From NCBI GenBank assembly GCA_029934695.1, contig JAOZLU010000007.1, positions 10,942 through 35,195 on the forward strand: 24,254 bases of DNA, read 5' to 3'. A program made the translations under genes and the position numbers. A model generated the notes under the pieces. It saw only the letters and a program-made list of their open reading frames with translations, ran no database searches and had not been told where the DNA came from. Below, piece after piece: positions 22,753-24,254 of the stretch; the stretch's first letter is position 1; every line of letters begins with the position of its first letter. Origin of the DNA: Desulfobacterales bacterium. GTDB lineage: Bacteria > Desulfobacterota > Desulfobacteria > Desulfobacterales > 4be13.

Positions 22753-23931
22753 ATGCAAAAAGACAACGCACTGCAAAGCAAAGTTCCAGTTTGGCAGGAC
22801 CCTTTCTGGCGGTCCGTCATATACCAGATGGCAGCATTGGGCATGATCGCCCTGCTGGGATATTATCTTCTCACAAACATACTCGCAAACTTGGAACGCC
22901 AATCCATTGCCACGGGGTTCGGGTTTCTTGAAAAAGAATCTTCCTTTGAGATCGGCGAATCACTGATTTCTTATTCAGCGGCAGACTCTTATGCCCGGGC
23001 ACTCTGGGTAGGCGTTTTAAATACCTTGAAAGTTTCGTTTGTCGGGATTCTTATGACAGTGACGCTGGGCACGTTCATCGGGGTGGCCCACCTGTCTTCC
23101 AACTGGCTGGTATCAAAACTGGCGGCTGTTTACACTGAAGTTTTGCAGGATATACCGATACTCCTGCAACTGTTTTTCTGGTATGCGATCTTTTACGAAC
23201 TCCTTCCGTCTCCCCGGGAGGCATTAAACCCTGTGGCCGGGGTGTTTTTAAGTAACCGCGGGCTGATTTTTGCTGTTCCCGAGTCGCACCCGGCCCATGC
23301 TTATATATTATGGGCGTTTCTCGCAGGCTGCGTGACCGTTTTCATGATGCGGGGATGGGCAAGGGGTCGGCAGGAAAAAACAGGGCAGATATTCCCTGTT
23401 TTCAGCGTTTCCCTCGGCATTCTCATCGGTTTTCCCCTGATAACCTGGTGCCTGTCCGGCGCGCCTGCAAAAATGGACGTTCCCGCACTCAGAGGATTTA
23501 ATTTTGAGGGCGGTGTCACGCTCAGTCCTGAATTTGCCGCGCTTCTGCTGGGACTCGTGCTTTATACAGCCGCGTTCGTGGCGGAAATTGTCCGGGCAGG
23601 GATTCAGTCAGTCAGCCACGGCCAGACCGAGGCTGCCATGTCGCTGGGGCTGAGACCAGGGCGTATCTTGAATCTGGTGATTCTGCCCCAGGCCCTTCGG
23701 GTGATCATTCCGCCCCTGACAAGCCAATTGCTCAATCTGACAAAAAACAGTTCTCTTGCCGTTGCCATCGGGTATCCGGATTTTGTTTCCGTAGCCAACA
23801 CCACCATCAATCAGACAGGACAGGCCATTGAAGGCGTGGCCCTGATCATGGCGGTGTATCTGGGTTTCAGCCTGCTGACATCCGCGTTTATGAACTGGTA
23901 TAATAAGCGGATGGCACTTGTGGAAAGATGA
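22753..23931 (+). CDS. aapQ: amino-acid ABC transporter permease, AapQ/BztB-like
   Basis: The 392-residue inner-membrane protein has an N-terminal Aap-type extension (VWQDPFWRSVIYQMAALGMI). A permease core follows with SYARALWVGVLNTLKVSFVG, EVLQDIPILLQLFFWYAIFY, and the EAA loop EAAMSLGLRPGRILNLVILP that contacts the ATPase. The long loop between the first helices and the core is characteristic of AapQ as against shorter His/Glu permeases. No strong ribosome site precedes the ATG. In typical operons aapM and aapP follow; here a minus-strand HicB gene comes next, so the second permease and the ATPase must be elsewhere or lost. Confidence 0.9.
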   Translation: MQKDNALQSKVPVWQDPFWRSVIYQMAALGMIALLGYYLLTNILANLERQSIATGFGFLEKESSFEIGESLISYSAADSYARALWVGVLNTLKVSFVGILMTVTLGTFIGVAHLSSNWLVSKLAAVYTEVLQDIPILLQLFFWYAIFYELLPSPREALNPVAGVFLSNRGLIFAVPESHPAHAYILWAFLAGCVTVFMMRGWARGRQEKTGQIFPVFSVSLGILIGFPLITWCLSGAPAKMDVPALRGFNFEGGVTLSPEFAALLLGLVLYTAAFVAEIVRAGIQSVSHGQTEAAMSLGLRPGRILNLVILPQALRVIIPPLTSQLLNLTKNSSLAVAIGYPDFVSVANTTINQTGQAIEGVALIMAVYLGFSLLTSAFMNWYNKRMALVER

Positions 23932-23981
23932 ATTTGAGCGGTGATCGGACGGCCGGATTATGTAAATGAATAATTTTTGGC

Positions 23982-24191
23982 TCACGCTGCCCTGTCCAGA
24001 ACAAGCGATTCCGGAATCTCACAGCCGTCCTCTTTCATAACCTCTATGAATCCCCGAACCGCTGTTTCCGCCTCCCTCACCGCCTCCCGGGGTGTTTTCC
24101 CGAATGCGGAGAGATTCGGAAATTCCGGAACGGTTGCCATATATGCCCCGTCTTCCTCGCTCCAAATCAGATTTGCAGAATATCTGAACAT
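23982..24191 (-). CDS. hicB: HicB-family antitoxin, solitary in the window
   Basis: The 69 residues carry the HicB fold: RYSANLIWSEEDGAYMATVP, EFPNLSAFGKTPREAVREAE and TAVRGFIEVMKEDGCEIPES. ACAGGAAAA precedes the ATG. HicB antitoxins pair with HicA, an RNA-binding toxin usually encoded beside it. The 63 bases upstream hold only stop-rich sequence and none follows downstream before aapQ. The family's short members lack the C-terminal DNA-binding part, as here. It is convergent with aapQ. Confidence 0.85.
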   Translation of the reverse strand: MFRYSANLIWSEEDGAYMATVPEFPNLSAFGKTPREAVREAETAVRGFIEVMKEDGCEIPESLVLDRAA

Positions 24192-24254
24192 ATTATTTTT
24201 CCTGTTATGGTATCAAATTGTGATGTTACGCATATGCCTGAAATTGCGACGTTA

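Noticed and set aside
1..24254. tRNA or rRNA genes
   Set aside because: No cloverleaf with a TTC-type T-loop or rRNA core sequence was recognised by eye; a dedicated scan could still find one.

Overview
This window looks like the chromosome of an anaerobic, repeat-rich Desulfobacterota relative, possibly Desulfobacterales or Desulfonema-like. That placement rests on the lysine-fermentation genes, the many toxin-antitoxin remnants, a truncated caspase-like gene and the palindromic dispersed repeats. It is inference; no rRNA or marker gene is present.

Layout. 1-2.3 kb: a secreted Met/His-rich metal-binding-type protein, a frameshifted pseudogene, an intact HigB-HigA pair and a broken GNAT-type toxin remnant. 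2.8-8 kb, plus strand: two TolC-type outer-membrane factors, a BKACE-family enzyme of unassigned substrate and an AraC-type regulator. A 90-bp direct repeat sits at the ends of the first and last of these genes. 8-9.5 kb, minus strand: an AAA_14/DUF4143 ATPase. 9.7-19.5 kb, mostly minus strand: lysine (beta-lysine) fermentation genes kamD, kamE, kal and kce, broken up by accessory DNA. 19.5-21.5 kb: a repeat-rich stretch with a transposase-like remnant and a DUF4258 protein. 21.5-24 kb, plus strand: a periplasmic binding protein and permease of the general L-amino-acid (Aap) ABC type. A HicB-type antitoxin (minus strand) closes the window.

How the genes fit together. KamDE (coenzyme B12/PLP aminomutase) makes 3,5-diaminohexanoate. 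Kce cleaves the derived 3-keto-5-aminohexanoate with acetyl-CoA, and Kal deaminates 3-aminobutyryl-CoA. The Aap-like transporter could supply amino acids. kamA (lysine 2,3-aminomutase) and kdd are not in the window.

Most notable locus. A full-length IscB RNA-guided nuclease gene with all RuvC and HNH catalytic residues intact lies between kamD and kamE, in the same orientation. A 252-bp non-coding leader at the position expected for its omega-RNA precedes it. No tnpA is nearby. A second theme is that dispersed palindromic repeats lie at, or inside, the 3' ends of several unrelated genes and supply their last codons.
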